In this document: in pieces, positions 1 through 7,388 of the stretch | Position numbering within the stretch: position 1 is the first letter of the stretch | How the letters are laid out: the number at the start of each line of letters is the position of its first letter | NCBI GenBank assembly: GCA_002311385.1 | Contig: DCAE01000128.1 | Span: forward strand, 142,992-167,549 | Length of the DNA stretch: 24,558 bases | Source: Dehalococcoidia bacterium UBA1141 | GTDB lineage: Bacteria; Chloroflexota; Dehalococcoidia; Lucifugimonadales; UBA3495 | Direction: 5' to 3' | Program-made: the position numbers and the translations under genes | The notes under the pieces: generated by a model | What the model was told of the DNA's origin: nothing | The model's input: the letters and a program-made list of their open reading frames with translations, nothing else | Databases searched by the model: none

Positions 1-1
1 T

Positions 2-1360
2 CCCGCCACCATTCCTGCACCAACGACACTTTCTCCTACCCTTGCACCCATCCCAACACCGCTGAGTTCCACACCAATACCTGCCACGCCGACCGTCCAA
101 GTTGCGGCCCCCGCAGCGACAGCGGTGCCCGCTGCTACTCCTAGCCCTGTCCCAATTCGCCCATTAGCGGAATCGGCGCTTGGTTACCTCACCTATCTGG
201 TGGAAGAGTTGGGGCCCAGGGAAAGCGCAACGCAGCAAGAATTGGATGGGGCTGAATACCTGGCATCTCAGTTTGAGGGGTTTGGGTATTCGGTGGAGTT
301 GCAACCGTTCACCATAACTTCCTTGTCCGCCGAGTTGTCCGAATTAAGCATTGATGTTCTGACTAATACTCTTGACGAAAGCCAGGAACCCCAAACCACG
401 GACGTAATTCCCGTGATTCCATTAATATCTTCACCGGAAGGAGAGGCCTCGGGAAGCTTGGTGGCCATTGGACTGGGCATGGAGGGAGATTTGCCCCAGG
501 AGGGGCTTGCGGGGAAGATTGCCTTGATACAACGAGGCGTGATCCAATTTCAAGAAAAGGTGGACCGTGCGGCCGAGGCGGGTGCATTGGCGGCAGTTAT
601 TTACAACAACATCCCCGGCAATTTCCAAGGAGTGATGTCCAGCACACCCAGCATACCGGCTCTAGCAATCTCCCAACTGGACGGGCAGAGAATCGAGGAA
701 TTGCTTGAAGCGGGAGAAGTGACCGCCAGTGTGTCGGTGGAGGGGATAGTCCAGACCTCCAACAACGTGGTGGCCACTAAACCAGCTTCAGAAGTGAGCA
801 TCATTGACCATGCATCGGTGGTCCTGGGAGGCCATTACGACACCGTTCCAAACGTCTCGGGCGCAAACGACAACTCTTCCGGAACCGCAGTAGTTCTTGC
901 CTTGGCCGAAGCGCTGGCCCAAGATTCATTACCCTTCACATTGCGGTTCGTCGGCTTTGGTTCCGAAGAACTGGGTCTGGTGGGCAGCCAGCATTACGTC
1001 GATTCGTTGACTGAGGACGAAAAAGACGGAATCATAGCCATGTTTAACTTCGATGCCTTGGGGTCCGGGCGTCAGGCAGGTGTGTTGGGAGACCTCGCAT
1101 TGACGGCATTGGCAATTGAGAAAGCTGGCGAAGAAGAGATAAGCGTGCAAGCCGGACGCGGTCTTCAGGGTGGCGGTAGCGACCATATGAGTTTCGCCCA
1201 AGAGGGCATTCCGGTCTTGATGTTCTATGGCCCGGATTTCTCTCGGATACACACATCCTCTGACACTCTGGAATTCGTTAAACCCAGCCTACTGGGGGAC
1301 GCCGCTCAAATGGCCTTGGCGATTCTGCGCTCACCCGATTTCTTGGCTGTGGGCGAATAG
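2..1360 (+). CDS. Secreted M28-family Zn aminopeptidase with PA domain (5' end outside window)
   Basis: Zinc-dependent exopeptidase of the M28 family (leucine aminopeptidase type), expected to act outside the membrane. Numbering from the GTG at 125, the di-zinc ligands are all visible: His237-x-Asp239 in GGHYDTVP, Asp249 in GANDNSSG, Glu281-Glu282 in GSEELG, Asp310 in NFDALG and His376 near the end. A protease-associated (PA) domain occupies about residues 100-205. The frame stays open upstream of 125 to the window edge and encodes a Pro/Thr/Ala-rich low-complexity stretch typical of a linker behind a signal or lipoprotein peptide, so the true start lies outside the window and the GTG at 125 is probably internal. 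The gene ends in TAG. Family assignment is firm; the substrate is unknown. Confidence 0.9.
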   Translation, partial: PATIPAPTTLSPTLAPIPTPLSSTPIPATPTVQVAAPAATAVPAATPSPVPIRPLAESALGYLTYLVEELGPRESATQQELDGAEYLASQFEGFGYSVELQPFTITSLSAELSELSIDVLTNTLDESQEPQTTDVIPVIPLISSPEGEASGSLVAIGLGMEGDLPQEGLAGKIALIQRGVIQFQEKVDRAAEAGALAAVIYNNIPGNFQGVMSSTPSIPALAISQLDGQRIEELLEAGEVTASVSVEGIVQTSNNVVATKPASEVSIIDHASVVLGGHYDTVPNVSGANDNSSGTAVVLALAEALAQDSLPFTLRFVGFGSEELGLVGSQHYVDSLTEDEKDGIIAMFNFDALGSGRQAGVLGDLALTALAIEKAGEEEISVQAGRGLQGGGSDHMSFAQEGIPVLMFYGPDFSRIHTSSDTLEFVKPSLLGDAAQMALAILRSPDFLAVGE

Positions 1361-1478
1361 CAGAGCGAGTTTGGTATACTGTGGGAAGTTTCCCGCCTTG
1401 GATAAAAAAAGGCTATTGCCGTTAGTAAAGGCGCTGCAGTGACTTAGTGATGAAATCTCAGTTAGGTCATAGTACAGA

Positions 1479-1498
1479 CGCAGTGAATTCGCAGTGAA
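1479..1498. repeat. Short tandem repeat, 9 bp matched at 11-bp period
   Basis: CGCAGTGAA occurs twice (1479-1487 and 1490-1498) just before the ribosome binding site of the FIST gene. It is one of several very short tandem duplications at gene edges in this window. No function is evident. Confidence 0.5.
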
Positions 1499-1510
1499 GA
1501 GGTAAGCGTA

Positions 1511-2695
1511 ATGAAATGGGCTTCTTCGGTATCGGAGCTTCCGAACTTGGACCAAGCCATAGACGAATGCATCACCGGTCTTTTATCCAGCCTGGGTGAT
1601 ACTCAGCCTGATTTGGCCGTTGTTTTTATTTCCCCTCATTTTGAGCCCGAATATAGCAAGGTCATTGAACTTATTTCCCAAGGGCTGGGTCCCGTCAAGA
1701 TTTTCGGTTGCTCCGGCGGTGGAATTATCGGAGACGGGGTGGAAGTGGAGCAACGCCACGGAATTTCAATCACTGCCGCCAGTCTCCCAGATGTCGAAAT
1801 CACCGAATTTCATTTGGATGGAAGCGGGCTGCCCGATTTGGATGCCGGGCCGAGTTCTTGGGAGGAGTTGTTGGGTGTGTCCAACGACCAAGAGCCCCAA
1901 TTCGTTGTACTGGCTGACCCATTTTCCTTCCCGGTCCAGAACCTGCTGATGGGATTGGACTTCGCTTTCCCCCAGTCGACCAAAATCGGCGGTCTGGCCA
2001 GCGGCGCCAATTCCCAAGGGGGCAATGCCTTGTTCCTGGGAGACCAGATGCACAATTCCGGGGCCATCGGTTTGGCGCTGCAAGGGAACATCACCGTCGA
2101 TACAGTGGTTGCTCAAGGATGCCGCCCCATCGGCCAACTGATGCACATCACCGAGAGCCGCCAAAATCTGCTCTTGGGATTGGACGGACAAGCTCCACTG
2201 AACGTCCTGAAAGAATTGTTCCAAACGATGAATGATCGAGACCAGGCATTGATGCAAAATTCATTGTTCTTGGGCGTGGTAATGGACGAGTTCTTGGATG
2301 CTCCCAAACAAGGGGATTTCCTGATTCGGAACGTCGTCGGCATGGACGCAAGAACCGGTACTTTGGCCATCGGCGAAGAGCTGAAAGAGGGTCAAATGGT
2401 CCAGTTCCACCTGCGGGACGCAGAGACCTCCAGTGCAGATTTGACGGCGGTGCTTGAGCGCTTTGCCACTGATAATCGGGAAAATCAGGTACAAGGAGCA
2501 CTGTTGTTTTCCTGCCTGGGTCGTGGACAATACCTATATGGCCACGCCAACCATGACACGGATATCTTCCATGAGAAAATCGGTGAGGTGCCTTTGGGCG
2601 GATTTTTCTGTAACGGAGAAATTGGGCCGGTAAGCGGCACCACGTTCCTTCATGGCTATACCAGTTCCTTCGGGATATTCCGCCCCCGGTACTGA
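1511..2695 (+). CDS. FIST N/C-domain sensory protein
   Basis: FIST proteins are putative small-ligand (amino-acid-like) sensory proteins, either stand-alone or fused to signalling domains; this one is stand-alone and probably cytoplasmic, with no signal peptide or membrane segment. The 394 residues cover a FIST_N region (about 25-225, with the Gly-rich segment FGCSGGGIIGDG near residues 68-79 and KIGGLASGAN further on) and a FIST_C region (about 226-390, ending in PLGGFFCNGEIGPV and a conserved-looking FLHGYTSSFGIF tail). The ATG follows an AGAGGTAAG ribosome binding site at good spacing. The next gene starts 45 bp later, so the two are probably cotranscribed. Family call is good; the ligand and output are unknown. 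Confidence 0.85.
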   Translation: MKWASSVSELPNLDQAIDECITGLLSSLGDTQPDLAVVFISPHFEPEYSKVIELISQGLGPVKIFGCSGGGIIGDGVEVEQRHGISITAASLPDVEITEFHLDGSGLPDLDAGPSSWEELLGVSNDQEPQFVVLADPFSFPVQNLLMGLDFAFPQSTKIGGLASGANSQGGNALFLGDQMHNSGAIGLALQGNITVDTVVAQGCRPIGQLMHITESRQNLLLGLDGQAPLNVLKELFQTMNDRDQALMQNSLFLGVVMDEFLDAPKQGDFLIRNVVGMDARTGTLAIGEELKEGQMVQFHLRDAETSSADLTAVLERFATDNRENQVQGALLFSCLGRGQYLYGHANHDTDIFHEKIGEVPLGGFFCNGEIGPVSGTTFLHGYTSSFGIFRPRY

Positions 2696-2715
2696 GCGTC
2701 GGTGCTCAATACCGG
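2686..2715. promoter_or_regulatory. Imperfect hairpin spanning the FIST stop codon
   Basis: CCGGTACTGAGC (2686-2697) and GCTCAATACCGG (2704-2715) form a 12-bp stem with one C-A mismatch and a 6-nt loop. No T-tract follows, so it is not a standard intrinsic terminator. It lies between the FIST gene and the next start codon, and could be an mRNA stabiliser or attenuator, or chance. Confidence 0.4.
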
Positions 2716-2740
2716 TATCAGGCCCGAATAGCCCATTTTC

Positions 2741-3886
2741 ATGCCTAGAAGCCGGACACTGATAGCTGGCATTTCTACGTCTTTAACAGGCCAATTCGTT
2801 GTGCAAGGGCAGCAGGCGTTGGCCGGGCTGCAAGCCTGGGCCGAGGACGTAAACCGCGCTGGCGGAATGACCGTAAGTAACCCTCGCACGCGCTGGCCGG
2901 TCACCGTGGTCCATCACGACGACCAAAGTCAACCAGACCGTGCCCGCCAAATCACGTCCCGTTTGATTCAACGTGACTCCGTAGACCTCCTGTTCGGGCC
3001 ATATTCCAGTGTTTTGTCCATGGCGGCGGCGGAAATCGCCGAGGCACACCAGAAGGTTCTCTGGAACCAAGGCGGCGCAGCGGACAACATCTACCAGCAG
3101 GGATTTGATTGGACCGTGGGCGTCTTGTCCCCTGCCAGCGGGTACCTGTCAGGCCTCCTTCCTCTGATTCGGCAAACCGACGTCTCTATTGCCAGCATCG
3201 GCATCATTCGGGCTTATCCGGGCGCTTTCCCCCACGCCGTGAGTTCCGCAGTCCATAGGCAAGCTCGTGAGTTGGGATTTCAGGTAAATTACATCCGAGA
3301 ATTCCCACCCTCGTTAACGGATTTCTCCGGGGTTTTGGAAGAAGTGAGGGGCAAGAAGCTCCAAGTTCTGGTGGTGGTTGGGCGGATTGCCAACGACATA
3401 GGTTTCGCTCAGCAACTTGCGGCGGCCCGGACCAGCGTGAAAGTCGCCGCTATTGTGGCGACCCCCATCCAGCAGTTCGTAGACGCTCTAAGAGGTGAAG
3501 CACAAGGGTTCATCGGCCCCAGCCAGTGGGAACCGGAGGCAAACTACCCCAGCAACTACGGTCCATCACCAGAGTCAGTCCTGGCCTCTCTAAGTAGTGG
3601 TGCCTCGGTGTCTGTGGATTATCCCATGGCCCAAGGGTATGCCGCAGGTCTGGTGGCCCAGGCGTGCGTAGAGAAAGCGGGAAGCCTGGAGGATGCGCGA
3701 TTGCGAGCCTCAGCTTCAGACCTGGACATATCAACTTTCTACGGGCGGTTCAAGATTGATTCGGACACGGGAAAGCAAACAGGAAACTCCACCCTCCTCG
3801 TCCAGTGGCAAGGCGGAAAGAAGGTAATCCTGTGGCCTCCCGAATTAGCCCAAGGCCGCCTGGTGTATCCCTGGCCCAATGGATAA
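2741..3886 (+). CDS. Periplasmic-binding-protein-like (Peripla_BP_6) receptor without signal peptide
   Basis: Resembles the branched-chain amino-acid/urea ABC-transporter substrate-binding family: the N-terminal GISTSLTGQF, QALAGLQAWAEDVN and GGM pattern, LLFGPYSSVLSMAAAEIAE, and the alternating two-lobe layout over 381 residues are typical. Family members normally carry a signal or lipoprotein peptide; here mature-like sequence begins about 6 residues after the ATG. An in-frame TAG lies only a few codons upstream of 2741, so the start cannot be extended. There is no obvious Shine-Dalgarno. No ABC permease or ATPase gene is adjacent. Together with the upstream FIST gene this suggests a cytoplasmic ligand sensor (as in AmiC-type regulators) rather than a transporter component; that is inference. 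Confidence 0.78.
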   Translation: MPRSRTLIAGISTSLTGQFVVQGQQALAGLQAWAEDVNRAGGMTVSNPRTRWPVTVVHHDDQSQPDRARQITSRLIQRDSVDLLFGPYSSVLSMAAAEIAEAHQKVLWNQGGAADNIYQQGFDWTVGVLSPASGYLSGLLPLIRQTDVSIASIGIIRAYPGAFPHAVSSAVHRQARELGFQVNYIREFPPSLTDFSGVLEEVRGKKLQVLVVVGRIANDIGFAQQLAAARTSVKVAAIVATPIQQFVDALRGEAQGFIGPSQWEPEANYPSNYGPSPESVLASLSSGASVSVDYPMAQGYAAGLVAQACVEKAGSLEDARLRASASDLDISTFYGRFKIDSDTGKQTGNSTLLVQWQGGKKVILWPPELAQGRLVYPWPNG

Positions 3887-3927
3887 GATGGCGGCCACTT
3901 TTGCCGTTCTTAAACAAGTTGAAACCT

Positions 3928-3961
3928 ACCGGGTAAACACCATCACCGGGTAAACACTATC
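3928..3961. repeat. 17-bp tandem duplication upstream of SDR gene
   Basis: Two adjacent 17-bp units, ACCGGGTAAACACCATC and ACCGGGTAAACACTATC, differ by one base. They sit directly before the AGAGGAGA ribosome binding site of the dehydrogenase gene. This could be a duplicated operator, but the window holds several similar duplications in other non-coding positions, so replication slippage is as likely. Confidence 0.75.
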
Positions 3962-3976
3962 AAGAGGAGACGATTC

Positions 3977-4810
3977 ATGCGCCTGGAAAATCGGGTGGCC
4001 CTTATCACCGGAGGAGGACGGGGCATCGGCAGAGCCATGGCTTTGGCTTACGCCAAAGAGGGCGCTAGCCTGGCTTTGGCAGCACGTAACCGGGAAGAAT
4101 TGGAGGAGACATCCCGTCTGGTAGAAGCGCTAGGGGCGTCAGTTTGTGTCATTCCAACAGACGTTACCGACCACGAACAGGTTAAGGCCATGGTTCGAGA
4201 TGTCCTTGACCGGTTTTCCCGCATCGACGTGCTGATAAACAACGCAGGAATCGCCGGTCCTGTCGGCTCCATTCAAGACAACGACGTTGCCTCATGGATA
4301 GAAACTGTCCAAGTTAATCTTATCGGTACCTTCCTATGCTGCCGGGAGGTCTTGCCCACCATGTTGGAACAAGACTGGGGCAAGATCATCAACCTCTCCG
4401 GTGGCGGCGGCATGGCCGCTTGGGGAGAGCTGTCGGCATACTGCTCTTCCAAAGCGGCAGTGGTTAGGTTGACTGAGGGGTTGGCCATCGAACTGGCGGG
4501 CTCCAATGTGCAGGTGAATGTGCTGGGGCCAGGGTCAATCAACACAAGGTTGTGGGAGAACCTCCGTGACTCGGCGAAGGAGTCCGGGTCCGCCGATATC
4601 TACAAGGTAGGCGAAAGAGTAACCAGCGGCGGTGGCGCATCCATCGAGAAGGCAGCCGAACTAGCGGTTTTCTTGGCCAGCGACGAGTCGGGGGAATTAA
4701 GCGGGCGGCTCATCCACTCGCTTTTGGACGACTTTTGGGGCTTGCCGCCCCGGATACCCGAGATTATGGCATCGGACGCCTATCTGCTACGGCGCCAAGA
4801 GTTGGGCTGA
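3977..4810 (+). CDS. Short-chain dehydrogenase/reductase (SDR), NAD(P)-dependent
   Basis: Classical SDR oxidoreductase of 277 residues acting on an unidentified alcohol/ketone pair. The Rossmann cofactor motif is TGGGRGIG (residues 11-18), NNAG is at 88-91, and the catalytic YCSSK places Tyr155 and Lys159. The serine region reads NLSGGGG, so the nearest Ser (141) is 14 residues before Tyr rather than the usual 13; a subgroup of SDRs with an SGGG signature has this layout. The C-terminus is about 25 residues longer than minimal SDRs. The ATG follows AGAGGAGA at 7 bp. Nothing adjacent fixes the substrate. Confidence 0.88.
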   Translation: MRLENRVALITGGGRGIGRAMALAYAKEGASLALAARNREELEETSRLVEALGASVCVIPTDVTDHEQVKAMVRDVLDRFSRIDVLINNAGIAGPVGSIQDNDVASWIETVQVNLIGTFLCCREVLPTMLEQDWGKIINLSGGGGMAAWGELSAYCSSKAAVVRLTEGLAIELAGSNVQVNVLGPGSINTRLWENLRDSAKESGSADIYKVGERVTSGGGASIEKAAELAVFLASDESGELSGRLIHSLLDDFWGLPPRIPEIMASDAYLLRRQELG

Positions 4811-4906
4811 GCGAATAGGCATCGGACGTCTAATAAGGTATTTCACTGGCAAAATCATCCCGGAATAGCACGTGACTGCCGTCCCAGGATTCATCAGCCG
4901 CCAAAT

Positions 4907-4940
4907 GTGATTCCGAGCAGAGGAGCGACGAAGAATCTCT
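4907..4940. repeat. Partial arm of the palindromic repeat
   Basis: Contains AGGAGCGACGAAGAATCTCT preceded by a degenerate ATTCCGAG. It matches the left arm of the full copies at 4993 and 6144 but lacks a right arm nearby, so it is read as a truncated copy. Confidence 0.6.
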
Positions 4941-4970
4941 GTCCTTGAAAAAACCAAGAGACTAATCGCT

Positions 4971-5099
4971 ACGGCTTTGCCTCAAAACTGTAATTCTGAG
5001 GAGCGGAGCGACGAAGAATCTCTATGCTCTGGCGTAAAGATTCTTCGCTTCGCTCAGAATGACGGTGTTACGGAGAATTTGGGAGGGAGCCCCTCGCCA
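4971..5099. repeat. Palindromic interspersed repeat, copy A
   Basis: The core left arm ATTCTGAG...GAGCGACGAAGAATCT (4993-5022) pairs imperfectly with the right arm GATTCTTCGCTTCGCTCAG (within 5038-5060). Flanks alignable with copy B at 6123-6255 extend about 20 bp upstream (ACGGCTTTGCCTCAAAACTG) and about 35 bp downstream (GTGTTAC ... CCCCTCG), giving a unit of about 130 bp. There is no coding capacity; it is a REP/MITE-like element by structure. Its mobilising enzyme, if any, is not in the window. Confidence 0.75.
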
Positions 5100-5168
5100 G
5101 CCTGGGAGTGACCCATCGGAATATTAGATTATAGATGCAAGTTTGCGGCTCGGTCGTAAAGACAGGGT

Positions 5169-5924
5169 TCAGCTTTCAAGCTTGACCGGATTGCTCAGTT
5201 TTCCGATGCCTTCGATTTCCACTTCACAAACATCCCCGTCCTTCATCTCACCTGGCTCTCCGGGGGTGCCGGTGTATATCATATCCCCCGGCTCCAAAGT
5301 GACGTACTTGGAGGTGAACTCGATGATGGTGGGGATGTCGAAGATGAGATAAGTCGTGCTTTCGTTCTGCACGTCTTTGCCGTTGATCCTGCATATCAGC
5401 CGCACGTTGTGCGGGTCCAACTCCGTTTCCATATACGGGCCGGCTGGCGAAAAAGTGTCCGCCGACTTCGCTCGCCACCAGTTGCGGTCATCTTTCTGCC
5501 AATCCCTGGCGCTAACGTCATTGCCGCAGGTATAGCCCAACACGTGCTTCATGGCATCGGCTTTGGAAACGTTGCGGCACCGGTCTTTGATGATAATCAC
5601 CAACTCGCCTTCGGCGTCCAGCTTGGCGGTTCCCTTTGGCCGGATGATTGTCTCGCCGGGGCCAATCAGGGAGGTGGGTGTCTTATAAAAAACCATTGGC
5701 TCCGCTGGCGCTTCCCGGTCGTGAAGGTGGCTGGAGTAGTTCAGACCGATGGCTAGAATCTTGGTCGGTTCGCTGGGAGGCAACAGCTTCACATGGTCTA
5801 TGGGATGGGTGTGGTCTGTCACTGTGTAGTCCCCGTAAGGGCTGGCGCTCAACTCCTTTACCGAGTCGCCGTCCACCATACCGTAGCTGATTTGCCCGTG
5901 GGCTAGATATCGTGCGATTTTCAT
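5169..5924 (-). CDS. Fumarylacetoacetase (FAH)-family hydrolase/isomerase
   Basis: Member of the FAH superfamily (acylpyruvase, 5-carboxymethyl-2-hydroxymuconate isomerase or decarboxylase type), which cleaves or isomerises C-C bonds in aromatic-acid breakdown products. Counting from the upstream ATG at 5930, the metal ligands are Glu107 and Glu109 (DAEGELVI) and Asp138 (GNDVSARD). Lys155 follows, and TGTPGEPG is at 220-227. Length of about 251 residues fits the short bacterial form. Two ATGs are possible: GGAG lies only about 2-3 bp before the one at 5930 but about 8 bp before that at 5924, so 5924 is preferred. The gene is inverted relative to both neighbours and lies between two direct copies of the palindromic repeat. 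Exact substrate unknown. Confidence 0.9.
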   Translation of the reverse strand: MKIARYLAHGQISYGMVDGDSVKELSASPYGDYTVTDHTHPIDHVKLLPPSEPTKILAIGLNYSSHLHDREAPAEPMVFYKTPTSLIGPGETIIRPKGTAKLDAEGELVIIIKDRCRNVSKADAMKHVLGYTCGNDVSARDWQKDDRNWWRAKSADTFSPAGPYMETELDPHNVRLICRINGKDVQNESTTYLIFDIPTIIEFTSKYVTLEPGDMIYTGTPGEPGEMKDGDVCEVEIEGIGKLSNPVKLES

Positions 5925-5930
5925 GTTCAT

Positions 5931-6295
5931 ATCTCCGTTTTTTAGTTATTCTTGCTGATCCGGCAATCTAGCTCTCTGTGACCAATTTGCCGAAGACCAA
6001 ACATGGTCATTTGACCCAGATTCCGTTGACTTAGCATCCGCCTCCGATAGCCATCGAATCTTACCTTCAAGATGAAGCCTAGTCAAAAATGGGGACATGG
6101 AATAATCCCCATAACGTCCCCAACGGGCCTTGCCTTAACACTGTCATTCTGAGGAGCGGAGCGACGAATAATCTCCCGGCTCAGCGGTAAAGAATGTTCG
6201 CTTCACTCAGAATGATAGTGTTACCCAGACTTTTGGGGCAACCCCCCCCTCGACAAAAAATGGAGATTGGATTCCGGCTCTAAGGGAGGAGACCC
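5931..6295. other. Non-coding spacer with hairpin and repeat copy
   Basis: Upstream region of the FAH gene. TGGGGAC (6090-6096) and GTCCCCA (6116-6122) form a 7-bp inverted repeat with a 19-nt loop, immediately before repeat copy B (6123-6255). No gene was recognised on either strand. Confidence 0.5.
6123..6255. repeat. Palindromic interspersed repeat, copy B
   Basis: Same orientation as copy A. Outer ends TAACACTGTCATTCTGA (6136-6152) and TCAGAATGATAGTGTTA (6207-6223) are nearly perfect inverted repeats, with degraded inner arms GAGCGACGAATAATCTC and GAATGTTCGCTTCACTCAG. The downstream flank GTGTTAC ... CCCTCGACA aligns with copy A. Confidence 0.78.
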
Positions 6296-6364
6296 ATGCT
6301 GGCCGTTGACCGGATTTTTCTGTTGACGGTGTATGTGGCCTTAAGTACACTTCGCCTGCGCTGA
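6296..6364 (+). CDS. Possible 22-residue hydrophobic peptide or leader
   Basis: An ATG at 6296 sits 4 bp after a near-perfect GGGAGGAG (6284-6291) and opens a 22-codon frame ending in TGA. The peptide begins MLAVDRIFLLTVYVAL, a short hydrophobic helix with a basic end. It could be a leader peptide or microprotein ahead of the glycosylase gene 41 bp downstream. Such small frames also arise by chance and there is no homology to lean on, so confidence is low. Confidence 0.22.
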   Translation: MLAVDRIFLLTVYVALSTLRLR

Positions 6365-6405
6365 GGCCTGTTTGTTTGAAGCCTGAACGCAGGAAGGAGG
6401 TGGTG

Positions 6406-7269
6406 ATGCCGCTGGATGGCCAAACCGATGACAGCGCATCTTCCTTGGCTGTCTTGCAGACTCTGGATGAACTCAAGTCCTATTACCGCAATTTCACCTG
6501 GGAGTCTCAACTCTGGGAGAGGGTAGGCCCCAACCGAAGCCCCTACCGGGTGATGGTCCTCTTCGGGTTAAGCGCTCGCACGAAAGACAAACTTCTGGTA
6601 GAAACCTGCCGAGGGTTTTTCCATCATTTCCCCAACTCTTCGTCTTTGATGAAGAAATGGGCCCCGCAAGACCCCCAATTCCGGCTGCTGGTGAGAAACG
6701 GACAATTGCCATTCATAGATTCATGGTGCGTAAAACTCAAAGAGTGGGGAGGCGACATCCCTGCCGACAAAGCGAGGTTGATACAAGTCGTGGGAGTGGG
6801 TGAAAAAATCGCCGAATGCGTTTTGGCCTATGGATGGGGAATCGAATCCCTGCCTATGGACGGCAATGGTTGCCGGATGTATCAACGTCTCATGGGACTA
6901 CCGGATGTGGCTAAACATTGGAGAGTTGTAGATATCCGAGACCGCCTTAAAGCAATCTTCAATGGTCACAGGTTGAGGATGGAACGGTTGGATATATCCA
7001 TGGTGGATATCCATGAATCTCTCAGGCTTCACAGTCAGTTGGTCTGCGGCAGAAGCCCAAACTGCCAGCACTGTCCTATCACCCGATGCCTTTCACGAAG
7101 ACTTGATTATCTAGGATGTGGACCCTCCGGCGCATCCGGTAACCTCTGGCGAGAATGGAGGGACCTGATATTGGAGCAGCAGGAATCCGAACACCAAAAT
7201 GAACAACTTTTCCCAGCCAATTTACAATCAGGCGATTGCCGGAATATCTCCGGTAATCCGGGAAAATAA
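6406..7269 (+). CDS. HhH-GPD DNA glycosylase, endonuclease III-like, with variant Fe-S loop
   Basis: Base-excision-repair glycosylase/AP lyase related to Nth. The start is the ATG at 6406 because AGGAAGGAGG ends 5 bp before it; an in-frame TTG at 6376 lies upstream but has no such support. In this 287-residue protein the helix-hairpin-helix is VVGVGEKIAE (around 128-137) with catalytic Lys134, and the catalytic Asp152 is in LPMDGNG. The C-terminal cluster is Cys214-x5-Cys220-x2-Cys223-x4-Cys228, whereas Nth/MutY usually have C-x6-C-x2-C-x5-C. The protein also has a longer, polar C-terminal tail of about 55 residues. The fold assignment is confident; the lesion specificity is not predictable. 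Confidence 0.82.
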   Translation: MPLDGQTDDSASSLAVLQTLDELKSYYRNFTWESQLWERVGPNRSPYRVMVLFGLSARTKDKLLVETCRGFFHHFPNSSSLMKKWAPQDPQFRLLVRNGQLPFIDSWCVKLKEWGGDIPADKARLIQVVGVGEKIAECVLAYGWGIESLPMDGNGCRMYQRLMGLPDVAKHWRVVDIRDRLKAIFNGHRLRMERLDISMVDIHESLRLHSQLVCGRSPNCQHCPITRCLSRRLDYLGCGPSGASGNLWREWRDLILEQQESEHQNEQLFPANLQSGDCRNISGNPGK

Positions 7270-7388
7270 TTGGGGAGAACGTACCCTTGATTTTGAGGAT
7301 TTAGTTATATAGAATCGAAATTGTGCCTAATCAAGCGTAAACGGAACCAACCTTTGCTTCCAACTCTGTCGGGCAGGATAAATGCAGA

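Larger units (their letters stand above)
4811..5168. other. 358-bp non-coding spacer with repeat copies
   Basis: No convincing gene on either strand. It contains a partial repeat arm (4907-4940) and a complete palindromic repeat copy (4971-5099), described separately. A 14-15 bp direct repeat of GGCATCGGACG(C/T)CTA links the end of the SDR gene (4768) to 4818 just beyond its stop. Two genes converge on this spacer; no terminator with a T-run was found. Confidence 0.6.

Noticed and set aside
125..127. GTG at 125 as the true start of the M28 peptidase gene
   Set aside because: The frame is open to the window edge and encodes a Pro/Thr-rich linker continuous with the downstream sequence; there is no ribosome site before 125.
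1384..1396. GGGAAGTTTCCC palindrome after the M28 gene as a terminator
   Set aside because: The stem is only 5 bp with a 2-nt loop and no T-run follows on the plus strand.
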